A DNA stretch of 64,000 nucleotides from Shewanella jiangmenensis (GCF_018596335.1 NZ_JAHEPS010000002.1:62001-126000), one strand, 5' to 3'; shown: positions 43,941-53,592, counted from the first letter of the stretch. Made by a program: numbers and translations. Notes: generated by a model from the sequence alone, not told the origin.

Positions 43941-46900
43941 ATGACAGACAATATTTTTTTCTTCGGCGATTGGCAGATTTCACCCCAAAGCAACCGCTTG
44001 AGCCGTGGCAGCATCAACCGCCAGCTCGAACCCAAGGCGATGGAGGTGCTGCTGTACCTGTGCCACCGCGCGGGCGAGGTGGTCAGCAGCGACGAGCTGC
44101 TCGATGCCTGTTGGCCGGGGCTGGATACCGGCGACAACCCGCTGCACAAAACCATCGCCCAGCTGCGCCGGGCACTGGATGACAGCGCCACCACGCCACA
44201 GTTTATTGAAACCATCCGCCGCCGTGGTTACCGCACCCTGGCGCAGGTCAATTTTCCTGTCGGTCATGAAGAATCCGCCCCCGAGCAGGCCTGGCAATCC
44301 GGCTCGCCCTTTCCGGGGCTGCGCGCCTTTGGCGAAGCCGATGCCGGGGTGTTTTTTGGCCGCCGCGAGCAAATCAATGCCCTGCTCGACAACATCAGCC
44401 GCCAACTGCGCACCGGCCGTGGCTTTTGCCTGTTGCTTGGTCCAAGCGGCAGCGGCAAAACCTCGCTTATCCATGCCGGGGTGCTGCCCAACCTGATGAC
44501 GCCCCAGGGCGTAAACGGCATCGGCGTGGTGTCGGCCAGTGGCCTCGATTTGGCCGACGTTGGCCGTGGCCAGCTTTACAGCGCCCTGGCCGGTGCCATG
44601 CTCGACTGGGAAGTAAACGACACGCCGGTGTTTCAGGGCCACAGCATGGCCTCGCTCGCGGCCGTGCTCGAGCAGGATGCCAGCTCGCTCTATGGCCAGT
44701 TGCTTGGCGCGCTGCCGGGCAGCCCCTGGGATAAACCAAGGTTTGCGCTGGTGATTGACCGCCTCGAGGTGTTGCTGTCATCGCCGCTGTTCAGCGCCAA
44801 CGAGCGCGATGCCTTTCTTGCGCTGATGGACAGCCTGTCCCGCAGCGGCGCAGTGCTGCTGCTCAGCGCCTGTCGCAACGACTTTTACCCGCAGGTGGTC
44901 AGCCAGCCAAGCCTGATGGCAGGCAAGGGCAACGGCGCCCATTTCGACCTTGAACCACCGAGCCGTCAGGCGCTGCTGCAAATGATCCGTCTGCCGGCGG
45001 CCGCGGCAGGGCTTAGCTGGGAGTTTGACGCCCAAAGCGCCCTTGGCCTCGATGAAATCCTCTGCCGTGAAGCTTCGGCAAGTCCGGATGCGCTGCCGAT
45101 GCTGCAGTACCTGCTGCAGGTACTGTATCTGGAGCGCGATGGGCAAAATCAATTAAAACTCGATGTGTATCATCGTCTTGGCGGCATTGAAGGCGCGATT
45201 GGCCGCGCCGCCGACGAGGCGCTTGCCAGCGAGAGTGACGCCACCCGCCGCGCGCTGCCCACCCTGCTTGCACGGCTGGTAACCCTTCGGGAAGACGAGC
45301 TTTCCATCACCAGCCGCAGCGCCCGTTACAGTGAGCTTGTCACCGATGCCGAGCGGCAGCTGGTGCAGGCGCTGGTGGACAGCCGCCTGTTTGTGTCACA
45401 CCTCGAAGATGCCGAGCCAAGCTTCAGCGTCGCCCACGAAGCGCTGCTGCGCCGCTGGCAGCGTGCTGCAAGCTGGATTGAGGCTCACCGCCAGCATCTG
45501 GCGCTGCAGGCGCGGATTTTTCATCAGGCCAACCGCTGGCAACAGGGCGGGCGTGAGCGGGATTATCTGCTTGGCGAAGGCAAACCGCTGCTGGAAGCAA
45601 GGCAACTGCTGGATGAGCCCGTGCTCAGGCTCGATGACATCAGCCGCGACTTTATTGCCGCCTCCTGCGCCCGCGCGGCGCGCCGCAGCCTGCTTAAGCG
45701 CGGCACAGTAGCGCTGCTGGCCGTGCTGACTTTGGTGTCGGTGCTGATGGGTATCAGCAGCATGCGTGCCGAGCGCCTTGCCACCGAGCGGCGCCTTGCC
45801 GCCGAAGATTTGCTGGGATTTATGGTGGGGCAGTTTGCCGACCGGCTGCGCAGCATCGGCCGCATGGATTTGCTCGACGGTGTCAGCAACAAGGCGCTGG
45901 ATTATTTCAGTACCGAAGACCGCAGCTTGTCGGCTGCGGCGCTGCTGCGCCACGGCCAGACCCTCGAGGCCATGGGCGAAGTGGCTTACAGCCGTGAAAA
46001 ACCCGACGAAGCCAGGGCGGCGCTGCTGGCGGCGCGCAGCAAACTGCTGCCGCTGGTGGGGGACGATGTGCCCCAGCTTGAGCTGCACAAAACCCTTGGG
46101 GCCAACGCCTTCTGGCTTGGGCAAATCGAGTACGACAGGAGCGACTGGGCGGCGACCAAGCCCTGGTTTACCGCCTACCTTGAGCACAGCGAGGCCATGC
46201 TTGCCCTTGCGCCTGAAAGCCGCGATGCCATGCTGGAGCTGTCCTACGCCGAAAACTCCCTTGGCAGTCTGGCGATGAAGCAGCAGGATTATGGCCGCGC
46301 CCGCGAGATGTTTGAGGCCTCCCTCGCACTTAAGCAGATACTGCTGTCGGCAAACCCGGGCGATGGCCAGCTGCTTGCCGATGTGGCCGATACCCAGTCC
46401 TGGCTTGCCAGTGCAGCATTGGCGCAGGGGGATGTGAAAAAGGCGCTGGCGCTTTACCACGACATAGGCGCCGTGCTTGGTGTCACCAAAGAGGCCTATG
46501 CGCTGGACCGCTTATCCCACAGTCAGGTTAAGCTTGCGCGGCTTCACCAGTGGCTGGGCGACTCAGAAGCAGCAAAAGCGGCGCTTGAGCGCGCGCTCAA
46601 GACCCGCTCGGATGCCTTAAGCGGCGATCCGGATAACCTCTCCTGGCGTTACGATTTGCTCACCCTCAAAATTCAAGGGCTTGAACTCGGGCTTGCCGCG
46701 GCAAGCAGTGCTGAGCTTGCCGTCTTTGAGGCGGAGCTTAACCACAGTGCGGCGCCATTGCCCGGCGAGCGGCAGCAAAGATTGCAGCAGCTTTACCTGC
46801 TGTCGGCCGCCAAGCGCTTGTATAAGCTTGGCGACTTTGCTGGCGCCGAAGCCCGGGCTGCGGCCGCGATGGCCGCATTTAAGCTGGTAAACTTGGCCGC

Positions 46901-47168
46901 CTCCGCCGATGTCAATGACAGCGTCAAGTGGGCAGAGGTGCAGCTGTTGTGGCGTGCCAGTCGCAGGGCGCAGGGAATGGAGTTGCCTGACACCGAGTTG
47001 TGCTTACAGGCAAAACAGCTTCTTTTGCCGCTCGCGGGTGCATCAAATGAGCCTAAAATCACGCTGCCGCTGGTGCAGGCGCTGGAGTGTCTCGGTGAGA
47101 CCGAGCAGGCCACCCGGCTTAAGGCGCCGCTGCTTGCCCAGGGGGTGGTGTTTGATAATTTACATTAA
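43941..47168 (+). CDS. Giant winged-helix / STAND NTPase / TPR membrane regulator
   Basis: Signal-transducing regulator of 1075 residues. Winged helix of OmpR type at about 5-100 (LEPKAMEVLLYLCHRAGEVV, FIETIRRRGYRTL), nSTAND1-type NTPase at about 130-520 with Walker A GPSGSGKT at 167-174 and a Walker B-like LVIDRLEVLL near 270. Then one membrane helix near 587 (VALLAVLTLVSVLMGI) and a TPR-rich C-terminus from about 640. The winged helix and NTPase would be cytosolic and the TPR part periplasmic. The ligand is unknown. I choose the ATG at 43941; a GTG at 43884 would add 19 residues. Confidence 0.87.
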   Translation: MTDNIFFFGDWQISPQSNRLSRGSINRQLEPKAMEVLLYLCHRAGEVVSSDELLDACWPGLDTGDNPLHKTIAQLRRALDDSATTPQFIETIRRRGYRTLAQVNFPVGHEESAPEQAWQSGSPFPGLRAFGEADAGVFFGRREQINALLDNISRQLRTGRGFCLLLGPSGSGKTSLIHAGVLPNLMTPQGVNGIGVVSASGLDLADVGRGQLYSALAGAMLDWEVNDTPVFQGHSMASLAAVLEQDASSLYGQLLGALPGSPWDKPRFALVIDRLEVLLSSPLFSANERDAFLALMDSLSRSGAVLLLSACRNDFYPQVVSQPSLMAGKGNGAHFDLEPPSRQALLQMIRLPAAAAGLSWEFDAQSALGLDEILCREASASPDALPMLQYLLQVLYLERDGQNQLKLDVYHRLGGIEGAIGRAADEALASESDATRRALPTLLARLVTLREDELSITSRSARYSELVTDAERQLVQALVDSRLFVSHLEDAEPSFSVAHEALLRRWQRAASWIEAHRQHLALQARIFHQANRWQQGGRERDYLLGEGKPLLEARQLLDEPVLRLDDISRDFIAASCARAARRSLLKRGTVALLAVLTLVSVLMGISSMRAERLATERRLAAEDLLGFMVGQFADRLRSIGRMDLLDGVSNKALDYFSTEDRSLSAAALLRHGQTLEAMGEVAYSREKPDEARAALLAARSKLLPLVGDDVPQLELHKTLGANAFWLGQIEYDRSDWAATKPWFTAYLEHSEAMLALAPESRDAMLELSYAENSLGSLAMKQQDYGRAREMFEASLALKQILLSANPGDGQLLADVADTQSWLASAALAQGDVKKALALYHDIGAVLGVTKEAYALDRLSHSQVKLARLHQWLGDSEAAKAALERALKTRSDALSGDPDNLSWRYDLLTLKIQGLELGLAAASSAELAVFEAELNHSAAPLPGERQQRLQQLYLLSAAKRLYKLGDFAGAEARAAAAMAAFKLVNLAASADVNDSVKWAEVQLLWRASRRAQGMELPDTELCLQAKQLLLPLAGASNEPKITLPLVQALECLGETEQATRLKAPLLAQGVVFDNLH

Positions 47169-47206
47169 GCGCATAACAAAATCATTTTAAAACAGTGTGT
47201 TAGCTA

Positions 47207-47224
47207 GTAAGATTGCCGGAAGGT
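47207..47224 (+). promoter_or_regulatory. 18-bp motif, copy A (upstream of the DP-EP gene)
   Basis: GTAAGATTGCCGGAAGGT, 156 bases before the DP-EP start. It matches copies B (48166) and C (48219) at 16 of 18 positions or better, with the variable base always at position 6. Confidence 0.55.
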
Positions 47225-47379
47225 TTGTCAGCGCTGCTGCGGTAGTATGCGTAGCGTGCTTGGCGCATCGGCGTTCGCCTTTTTAAGGCCTAATCAATGT
47301 GAGCGGATCCGTGCGAGTGGACGACTCAGTCCGCTTTAGCCCTGCACAAGCCTAAATAACTCAAACAACAGGAAATCCC

Positions 47380-47724
47380 ATGCCTACTATTATCGATATC
47401 ACAGTGACCGTCAGCCTCGACGACAATCAAGTGCCTCAGTTCGCCTATAACCCACCGGGCTCTGTGACTGTAATCGAAAACTCCCAAATCAACTACAAAT
47501 TGGATGATCAGACCAACAAGGGCTTAAGCTTTGCCGGCGCCGCCTTTGCCACTCCGTTTGACCGGATTATCGACGCGGTTGAAGTAACGCCTACTTTGCT
47601 GACCCTGACTGATACCGATGCGGTTATCGGCACCACCGGCTTCCGTCTGCTGTTTAACATTGCCGGCAGCACGCTGCAGCTGTGCAGCCATGACCCGCAG
47701 GTCATTAACAAAGACGAGAAATAA
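47380..47724 (+). CDS. DP-EP family protein
   Basis: Small protein of 114 residues without signal peptide. It matches my memory of the DP-EP family, a small beta-rich group known mainly from Shewanella-type bacteria and of unknown function; visible are PQFAYNPPGSVTV, SQINYKLDDQ and FRLLFNI. CAACAGGAAA precedes the start. It lies directly past the STAND regulator and ends at a terminator. One copy of an 18-bp motif lies in its leader. Confidence 0.75.
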   Translation: MPTIIDITVTVSLDDNQVPQFAYNPPGSVTVIENSQINYKLDDQTNKGLSFAGAAFATPFDRIIDAVEVTPTLLTLTDTDAVIGTTGFRLLFNIAGSTLQLCSHDPQVINKDEK

Positions 47725-47811
47725 GCCCGAGCTTTATTGCCGAAATTGCAATACAGGGTGTGCCATAGGCGCCGCAAAGGTGATGCAAAACAGCAGCAAA
47801 AATACGGCAAC

Positions 47812-47837
47812 AGCCCGGCCCCGCGCCGGGCTTTTTT
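47812..47837 (+). terminator. Terminator past the DP-EP gene
   Basis: Stem AGCCCGGC / GCCGGGCT with loop CCCGC and six T. Confidence 0.85.
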
Positions 47838-48165
47838 GTGGCATTTTTTGCCGCGTGTCAACCTTGTTTCCGCTTTGCCTTTTCACTGAGTTGAGCACTG
47901 AGTTGAGCACTGATTTGGGCCTCATGTATCCGCTGCTGCGTGCTTGGTTTTTGCGTTGGCCGCGCTTCCTTGCTGGCGGAACTTGTTCAAAAGCTCTCAT
48001 CCAACCCAAGCGCGGGTTTGCATTTTTTGGGGTGGTGCCGTGACGCTTTCAGCGCAGCATAAGCACGCCCTTTACACAGGTTCAGTGCAAGGAACTGCGC
48101 AGGAGCGGGGCAGGATCAGCGCAGGGTTTTGCCGAATGTGGCTCGCCGCAGGCAGAAATTTGGCC

Positions 48166-48183
48166 GTAAGCTTGGCGGAAGGT
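48166..48183 (+). promoter_or_regulatory. 18-bp motif, copy B, overlapping a -35 box
   Basis: GTAAGCTTGGCGGAAGGT. Its TTGGCG is the likely -35 box; TATAAT follows 16 bases later (48194-48199). Copy C lies 53 bases downstream, five helical turns, so bound proteins would face the same side. Confidence 0.6.
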
Positions 48184-48218
48184 TTGATTTTTATATAATT
48201 TAAACAATAGCTTGCATC

Positions 48219-48236
48219 GTAAGGTTGGCGGAAGGT
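48219..48236 (+). promoter_or_regulatory. 18-bp motif, copy C
   Basis: GTAAGGTTGGCGGAAGGT, 57 bases before the start of the cyclase gene, downstream of the likely promoter at copy B. A protein bound here would block transcription. Confidence 0.55.
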
Positions 48237-48292
48237 GAAATTTGACCTGACTCGATAAAGTAGTCACAGTCAAAATCGATGCCGTGGAGCGC

Positions 48293-49330
48293 ATGATGCA
48301 TAAACAGGACTTTAGCAACGCCAATCTGACCCGCTTGGGGACAGCCGCAAGGCTCAATGACAATCATATGGCCGCTGACGAACATGCGCTGCAGGCGAGC
48401 CTTGCCGCTCAGGTGAATCCGGTGGTTTGTGATTATGACGCCGTGGCCGATGTGCTGTTGTGCCTGCGTCAACCCATGGTGCTTGCCAGCAGCGATGGCA
48501 CTGTTATCAGTGTGAATGCGGCGGCGGCCGAACTCCTCGGCGACGATGCCGAAACCTTTGTCGGCGAGCACTGGCCAAGCTGGCTTGCCAATCCGTTTCA
48601 AAGTGAATATGCCACCCTGTTTGCCTCGGCGCCGCTGCCAAGACCCGGCTGCTGCATGGACAGCTATCAGCACGGCCCCCGTGAAATGCAACTGCGCCGC
48701 GCCGATGGTCATCTGTTGTCTATCAATCTGAGCCTGTCGTTGATGGGCGGCGTGTTGCCGGTGTTTTTGATTGGTATCGAAGATCTGTCGGCCCAGAAGG
48801 CGGAAATTCGCCGCTTATCGACCCTTGCCTCCACCGATTGCTTAACCGGCCTTGCCAACCGTCGCAGCCTGACCGAAAACCTCGAGCGCCAGTGGCAGCA
48901 ATGTGTGCTGCGCCGTACACCCATCAGCGTGTTGATAGTGGATGTGGACTATTTCAAGCAGTTCAATGATTTGTATGGCCATCTCAAGGGTGATGAGTGC
49001 CTTAGGCTGATTGCATCGGCGCTGAGTTCGGCGCTGCCGTCGAATCAATGTATGGCGGCCCGTTTTGGCGGCGAGGAATTTGTGCTGGTGTTGCCGGGCT
49101 TTAATGCCGCGATGGCCGAGCTGGTGGCGCGGCAGGTGTCGGATGCGATTGCCGCCATTGACGTTAGTGCCCTTGGGCTGCCGCAGGGGGCGCTCATCAC
49201 CGTCAGTCAGGGCATTGCCAGCGAGAGCTGCGGCCAGTTTCGTACCGCCGATGCGATGTTGCTGAGCGCCGATACCGCGTTGTACCGCGCCAAGCGTGAC
49301 GGCCGAAACCGTATTGCGCTGTCTGACTGA
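48293..49330 (+). CDS. PAS-GGDEF diguanylate cyclase
   Basis: Enzyme making cyclic di-GMP, about 345 residues, with no membrane segment. A PAS sensor lies at about 55-165 (PMVLASSDGTVISVNAAAAELLG) and a GGDEF domain at about 180-340, with DCLTGLANRRS at its start and the active site RFGGEEF. The RxxD inhibitory site five residues before GGEEF is absent, so product inhibition by that route is unlikely. I choose the ATG at 48293 after GGAG; the next codon is also ATG. Its leader carries two copies of an 18-bp motif. Confidence 0.92.
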   Translation: MMHKQDFSNANLTRLGTAARLNDNHMAADEHALQASLAAQVNPVVCDYDAVADVLLCLRQPMVLASSDGTVISVNAAAAELLGDDAETFVGEHWPSWLANPFQSEYATLFASAPLPRPGCCMDSYQHGPREMQLRRADGHLLSINLSLSLMGGVLPVFLIGIEDLSAQKAEIRRLSTLASTDCLTGLANRRSLTENLERQWQQCVLRRTPISVLIVDVDYFKQFNDLYGHLKGDECLRLIASALSSALPSNQCMAARFGGEEFVLVLPGFNAAMAELVARQVSDAIAAIDVSALGLPQGALITVSQGIASESCGQFRTADAMLLSADTALYRAKRDGRNRIALSD

Positions 49331-49342
49331 GGGGACGAGCAG

Positions 49343-49636
49343 ATGAACTGGTCGGTGATTGCGATACTGCCGAGTGCAACCGAGCGCGCCTGCGGCTTTT
49401 TATCGCTGCAGCGTAAACGCTATGGCCGTGAGCCGGTGCAGGCAGCGCTGGCGCTGTGGAAAGGCGTGTGCAGCGAGCCGCAGGCGCTGCAGATCCTGTC
49501 GGATGTGCGTGAAGTGGTGCACGCCGGGCAGTTATCCTGCGCCGATTTAAGCTACCTGCGCGCGCTGCTGACGCATTTTGAGCTGCTGGCATCGGATGAA
49601 CTGAGAGCTCAGCCACAGCGAGAGCTGGCCCAGTAG
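49343..49636 (+). CDS. Hypothetical protein downstream of the GGDEF gene
   Basis: Not recognised. Soluble helical protein of 97 residues (PVQAALALWKGVC, ALQILSDVREVVHAGQ, LSYLRALLTHFELLA) with no signal peptide. It begins 12 bases past the cyclase stop with GAGGGGA in front, so the two are most likely co-transcribed and it may modulate the cyclase. Confidence 0.65.
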   Translation: MNWSVIAILPSATERACGFLSLQRKRYGREPVQAALALWKGVCSEPQALQILSDVREVVHAGQLSCADLSYLRALLTHFELLASDELRAQPQRELAQ

Positions 49637-49689
49637 CGGCAGGCTGCAGTCACAAACAGGTTCTTAAAAGCAGATAGACGCGATGCTCG

Positions 49690-50274
49690 TCAATCGCATT
49701 CGATGCGGCGCAGTTTGCCGTCGCTGAAGTGGTAAAAGGCATCCTGTGGCCTGTCGAGTGCCCAGATGGCATCGTCATCAAGCCCTTGCAGCATAGCGCG
49801 CAGGATCATGCTGGTAATGCCGTGGGAGATTAAAATGGCCTTGCCCGGCGTGGCGTCGTCGCGCAAAAAGTGCTGCAGCCGCGCCTGAATCGCGTTAAGC
49901 GGCTCGGCTCCCAGCGCCTGCAGATACCAGCCCGGCAGGTTGGCAAAATGCGGATTGGCGGCGTGAAGTTCAGGGATGCAGGCCTGCTCAAATTCGCCAA
50001 GCCCCGCTTCTTTGATGCGTTCGTCCGCTATGATGCTGCGCTCATCACGGCCGAGGGTTTGGGCCACCAGAGCTGCCGTTTGCATCGCTCGCCCAAGTGG
50101 GCTGGAAATGAGCTGGAAATCATCCAGATTACCCAATTTTTTCAATCTGTTGCCATAAGCCTGTGCCTGGGCTTGCCCAAGTGGGGTCAGCGGCGAGTTA
50201 CAGTGGCCCTGCAGGCGGCGCTCGGCATTGAATTCGGTTTGACCGTGACGAAGGATATAGAGTTCTGACACCAT
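49690..50274 (-). CDS. Histidine phosphatase-family protein
   Basis: Cytosolic phosphatase or mutase of 194 residues. The catalytic RHGQT motif is at residues 9-13 (LYILRHGQTEFN), the second histidine in LISHGITS, with SPLGRAMQTA between. The substrate is not clear; relatives include phosphoglycerate mutase-like and alpha-ribazole phosphatase-like enzymes. I start at the ATG at 50274; a GTG seven codons earlier is possible. Confidence 0.88.
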   Translation of the reverse strand: MVSELYILRHGQTEFNAERRLQGHCNSPLTPLGQAQAQAYGNRLKKLGNLDDFQLISSPLGRAMQTAALVAQTLGRDERSIIADERIKEAGLGEFEQACIPELHAANPHFANLPGWYLQALGAEPLNAIQARLQHFLRDDATPGKAILISHGITSMILRAMLQGLDDDAIWALDRPQDAFYHFSDGKLRRIECD

Positions 50275-50395
50275 GACGCTGGGAGTAAATTGCACCTAAG
50301 TGGCGGCAGTGTACCACAAGCAGCGCGCCTTGCCTGTGACCTGTGCGCCTTGCTAGAGTGAGCCTGGTCTATGCAGGCAATTCAGGGAAAGAAGA

Positions 50396-50716
50396 GTGAG
50401 CAATAAGCAAATAAAACACAAAGCAGACGTCAATGAGCCGCTATCCAATAAAAGTGCTTGGCACGTGACCCGTGCGGGCTTTTGGGTGTTTGGCCTTGGG
50501 TGTTTGATCATGTTGCCGTTCTTGTTGCTGCCGGATTTGTATCCTGCGGCTTTTGAAGGCGAACTGAGTGTACTGGCGTCGTTCCCGCTGCGAGCCCTGC
50601 TGGCGCTGCCAGCCATGTTGTTTATGCTTGGAGTGGAACGCTTACTGCTGCGAAAAGGGATACTACTTCTGGCAGCGCCTCAGGTTGCAACAGGCAGCAA
50701 GGCTCAGAAACGATAA
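50396..50716 (+). CDS. Small membrane protein, hypothetical
   Basis: Not recognised. 106 residues with two membrane segments (about 27-47, AGFWVFGLGCLIMLPFLLL, and 62-86, ASFPLRALLALPAMLFML) and charged ends. GTG start with GGGAAAGAAG in front. Monocistronic; a strong bidirectional terminator follows its stop at once. Confidence 0.65.
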   Translation: MSNKQIKHKADVNEPLSNKSAWHVTRAGFWVFGLGCLIMLPFLLLPDLYPAAFEGELSVLASFPLRALLALPAMLFMLGVERLLLRKGILLLAAPQVATGSKAQKR

Positions 50717-50741
50717 AAGGAAGGCGATGCCTTCCTTTTTT
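50715..50741. terminator. Bidirectional terminator
   Basis: Stem AAAAGGAAGGC / GCCTTCCTTTT with loop GAT, between the convergent membrane-protein and yfaZ-like genes. Confidence 0.9.
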
Positions 50742-50757
50742 GGATATCCCAGCTGTA

Positions 50758-51363
50758 TTACCAGCGGAATTCGCCGCCAATCACAAAGGCGCTGGCGTCG
50801 CCGAATTCATTCAGCTCTGCAGTCACGGCAAACAGCTTGCTGAAGGCGTACTTGGCACCGATACGGTGCGATGTGTCGCTGTCTTCGGCATCGCTCAGGT
50901 CGATGTAATCCAGACCGGCGTAAAGCTCCAGAGCCGGGGTTGTGGCGTAGCGCAGCAGGGCGCCTACGCGGTAACCATCATCGCTTGCAGACTCACCTTC
51001 TGCATTGGCTTCGACTTTCACCAGTGCCGCTTCAATGCCCAGATCCAGCACAGGATTGAGGTTGAAGGCATAACCCACACCGTAGCTGCCCTGAGTCAGG
51101 TCCAGCTCAATGTTACCTCCCCAGGTGTTGATATCGGCGGTGGTGTTGCTGTGACGCACTGTGGCGTAGAAATTACTGGCGCCGAAGCTTTGTACCAGAT
51201 GCGCGGTGTAACCGGTGAAGTCTTCGCTGAAACCATCCAGCTCCAGCTGGGTGTAACCGATACCGGCGTGGCTGTAGCTCAGGCCGTTGTCAGGCGTTTC
51301 GTTGGCAAATGCAGGGGCAGACAGCAGTGCGGCAACAGCCAGCAGGGAAAGATTCCTTTTCAT
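50758..51363 (-). CDS. YfaZ-like outer membrane beta-barrel protein
   Basis: Outer-membrane protein of 201 residues with a signal peptide ending in SAPAFA|NETP. The rest is alternating beta strands (YTQLELDGF, GSYGVGYAFNLNPVLDLGIEAAL, AVTAELNEFGDASAFVIGGEFRW, in pieces) and ends in a C-terminal W, as porins do. It resembles YfaZ; function unknown. I start at the ATG at 51363; the upstream frame lacks a signal peptide. Confidence 0.82.
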   Translation of the reverse strand: MKRNLSLLAVAALLSAPAFANETPDNGLSYSHAGIGYTQLELDGFSEDFTGYTAHLVQSFGASNFYATVRHSNTTADINTWGGNIELDLTQGSYGVGYAFNLNPVLDLGIEAALVKVEANAEGESASDDGYRVGALLRYATTPALELYAGLDYIDLSDAEDSDTSHRIGAKYAFSKLFAVTAELNEFGDASAFVIGGEFRW

Positions 51364-51633
51364 TGATATTCCTAAAATTTTTATTGTAGTTAATGGGTGC
51401 TCGGGTTCAGGCGTGGGCAATATAGCAGGCGGGTTTTGCCGAGTAAATCTCAGTTAAAGGTATGATGAAAAAAAGTTGTGACCTTGGCTTGGGCGAGCCT
51501 GTTGTGGGGCGGCTGTGCTGAACTTTGACTGGAAAAATGGCGATAAACTGTGGTCAAGAACTGTTGCCAAGGACTATCGCCAGGGACTATCGCCAAGTGC
51601 TGTGGCAATTACTGTGTAAATAAACCGAGATAA

Positions 51634-51664
51634 AAAGAAAAACCGGGACTGTGCCCGGTTTTTT
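51634..51664 (-). terminator. Terminator of the hslVU operon
   Basis: Stem AACCGGG / CCCGGTT; on the minus strand it ends in TTTTTCTTTTT. It lies 17 bases past the hslU stop. Confidence 0.85.
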
Positions 51665-51680
51665 GCGGTGTGGATGCTGC

Positions 51681-53006
51681 TTACAAGATGAAGCGGCTTA
51701 AGTCTTCGTCCTGCACCAGATTGTCGAGGTGAGCATTTACATAGTCGGCATCTATGGTGAACTTGCTGCCGGACTTGTCACTGGCATCGAAGGAGATGTC
51801 TTCCATCAGCCGCTCCATCACGGTGTGCAGGCGGCGGGCGCCGATGTTTTCGGTGCGCTCGTTCACCTGCCAGGCGGCCTGGGCGATGCGCTCGATACCC
51901 GACTCGGTAAACTCGATATTCACGCCTTCGGTGGCCATCAGCGCCTTGTATTGCTCGGTGAGCGAGGCGTGTGGCTCGGTCAGGATGCGTTTGAAGTCCG
52001 AGGCGGTGAGGGCATCGAGTTCAACCCGGATTGGCAGGCGGCCCTGCAGCTCGGGGATAAGATCCGATGGCTTCGACATCTGGAACGCGCCCGAGGCGAT
52101 AAACAGGATATGGTCGGTCTTGACCATGCCGTGCTTGGTGTTGACTGTGCAGCCTTCGACCAAAGGCAGCAGGTCACGCTGCACCCCTTCGCGGGATACA
52201 TCGGGGCCTGAGCTTTCGCCACGCTTACAGATTTTGTCGATTTCGTCGAGGAATACGATGCCGTGCTGCTCGACCAGCTCGATGGCCTTTTCTTTCAAAT
52301 CTTCCTGATTCACAAGCTTGGCGGCTTCTTCATCCACCAGTTGCTTGAGGGCGTCTTTGATTTTGAGCTTTTTGCGCTTGGACTGGGCCTGACCCATGTT
52401 CTGGAACAGGCTCTGCAGCTGATTGGTCATCTCTTCCATGCCGGGGGGCGACATGATTTCAACCCCAAGCTGCGGCCCAGCCACATCGATTTCAATCTCT
52501 TTGTCATCGAGCTGCCCTTCGCGCAGCTTTTTGCGGAAGATCTGGCGGCTCGCTGAGGTGTCTTCTTTTGGCGCGTCCCAGTCGTTTTTCGGCCGAGGCA
52601 GCAGCGCATCGAGAATACGCTCCTCGGCGGCTTCTTCGGCGCGGGCGCGGCATTTTTTCATCTCGACTTCGCGGGTCAGTTTAACAGCCACGTCGGTCAG
52701 ATCGCGGATGATCTGGTCCACTTCCTTGCCCACATAACCCACCTCGGTGAACTTGGTGGCTTCGACCTTGATAAAGGGGGCGTTGGCGAGTTTGGCGAGA
52801 CGGCGGGCGATTTCGGTCTTGCCGACGCCGGTGGGGCCAATCATCAGAATATTTTTTGGGGTCACTTCGTGGCGCAGCGCGGCATCGAGCTGCATCCGGC
52901 GCCAGCGGTTACGCAGGGCAATGGCAACGCTGCGCTTGGCTTTTTGCTGACCTATGATGTGCGCGTCCAGCTCGTGGACAATCTCGCGGGGAGTCATTTC
53001 AGACAT
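51681..53006 (-). CDS. hslU: HslU, ATPase of the HslUV protease
   Basis: AAA+ unfoldase of 441 residues that feeds proteins into HslV. Walker [15 protein letters not shown], Walker [10 protein letters not shown] with the intermediate domain before it, and arginine finger/sensor region [17 protein letters not shown]. The C-terminal end DLSRFIL is the tail that plugs into and activates HslV. It starts 10 bases past hslV. Confidence 0.97.
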   Translation of the reverse strand: MSEMTPREIVHELDAHIIGQQKAKRSVAIALRNRWRRMQLDAALRHEVTPKNILMIGPTGVGKTEIARRLAKLANAPFIKVEATKFTEVGYVGKEVDQIIRDLTDVAVKLTREVEMKKCRARAEEAAEERILDALLPRPKNDWDAPKEDTSASRQIFRKKLREGQLDDKEIEIDVAGPQLGVEIMSPPGMEEMTNQLQSLFQNMGQAQSKRKKLKIKDALKQLVDEEAAKLVNQEDLKEKAIELVEQHGIVFLDEIDKICKRGESSGPDVSREGVQRDLLPLVEGCTVNTKHGMVKTDHILFIASGAFQMSKPSDLIPELQGRLPIRVELDALTASDFKRILTEPHASLTEQYKALMATEGVNIEFTESGIERIAQAAWQVNERTENIGARRLHTVMERLMEDISFDASDKSGSKFTIDADYVNAHLDNLVQDEDLSRFIL

Positions 53007-53016
53007 GATGATTCCT

Positions 53017-53541
53017 TCAGTAACTCAGCTCTTCGATGGTCTTGAACTGGTTGGTGAATACGCAAATGTTACCGGCAATGGTCAGCGACTTTTCAGCTAT
53101 CTCAAGGGCGCTGAGGTCGGTGTTTTCCAAAAGCGCGGTGGCAGCGGCCTGGGCAAAGTTGCCGCCGGAGCCGATGGCAATCAAATCGTTCTCGGGCTGC
53201 ACCACATCGCCGTTACCCGTGATGATGAGCGAGCTTTCGCTGTCGGCAACCGCGAGCAGCGCCTCGAGTTTTCTCAGCATCCGGTCGGTGCGCCAGTCTT
53301 TGGCGAGCTCAACCGCGGCGCGCATCAAATGGCCCTGATGCATTTCGAGTTTGGTTTCAAAGCGCTCGAACAGGGTAAAGGCGTCGGCGGTGCCGCCGGC
53401 GAATCCGGCCAGAACCTTGCCATGGTAAAGGCGGCGCACTTTGCGGGCATTGCCCTTCATCACGGTATTACCGAGGGAAACCTGGCCATCACCGGCGATA
53501 ACCACCTGATTGTTGCGGCGGACTGAGACGATAGTTGTCAC
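53017..53541 (-). CDS. hslV: HslV, peptidase of the HslUV protease
   Basis: Threonine peptidase of 174 residues. After removal of Met the N-terminal Thr (TTIVSVRRN) is the catalytic residue; [22 protein letters not shown] and the NICVFTNQF end are typical. Forms a double hexamer with HslU. First gene of the hslVU operon; a fold-back element lies just upstream. Confidence 0.97.
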   Translation of the reverse strand: MTTIVSVRRNNQVVIAGDGQVSLGNTVMKGNARKVRRLYHGKVLAGFAGGTADAFTLFERFETKLEMHQGHLMRAAVELAKDWRTDRMLRKLEALLAVADSESSLIITGNGDVVQPENDLIAIGSGGNFAQAAATALLENTDLSALEIAEKSLTIAGNICVFTNQFKTIEELSY

Positions 53542-53592
53542 GATAAATCCTCATATGGCGTCCGAAGAGTGGGCCTTCGGCGGGAGATTCTG

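Larger units (their letters stand above)
47838..48292. other. Gene-free stretch before the diguanylate cyclase
   Basis: No convincing gene. It holds a 12-bp tandem repeat (CACTGAGTTGAG, two exact copies and a third variant, 47884-47919). It also holds two copies of the 18-bp motif (48166 and 48219) and a good sigma-70 promoter: TTGGCG at 48172 and TATAAT at 48194 with 16 bases between. Confidence 0.6.
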
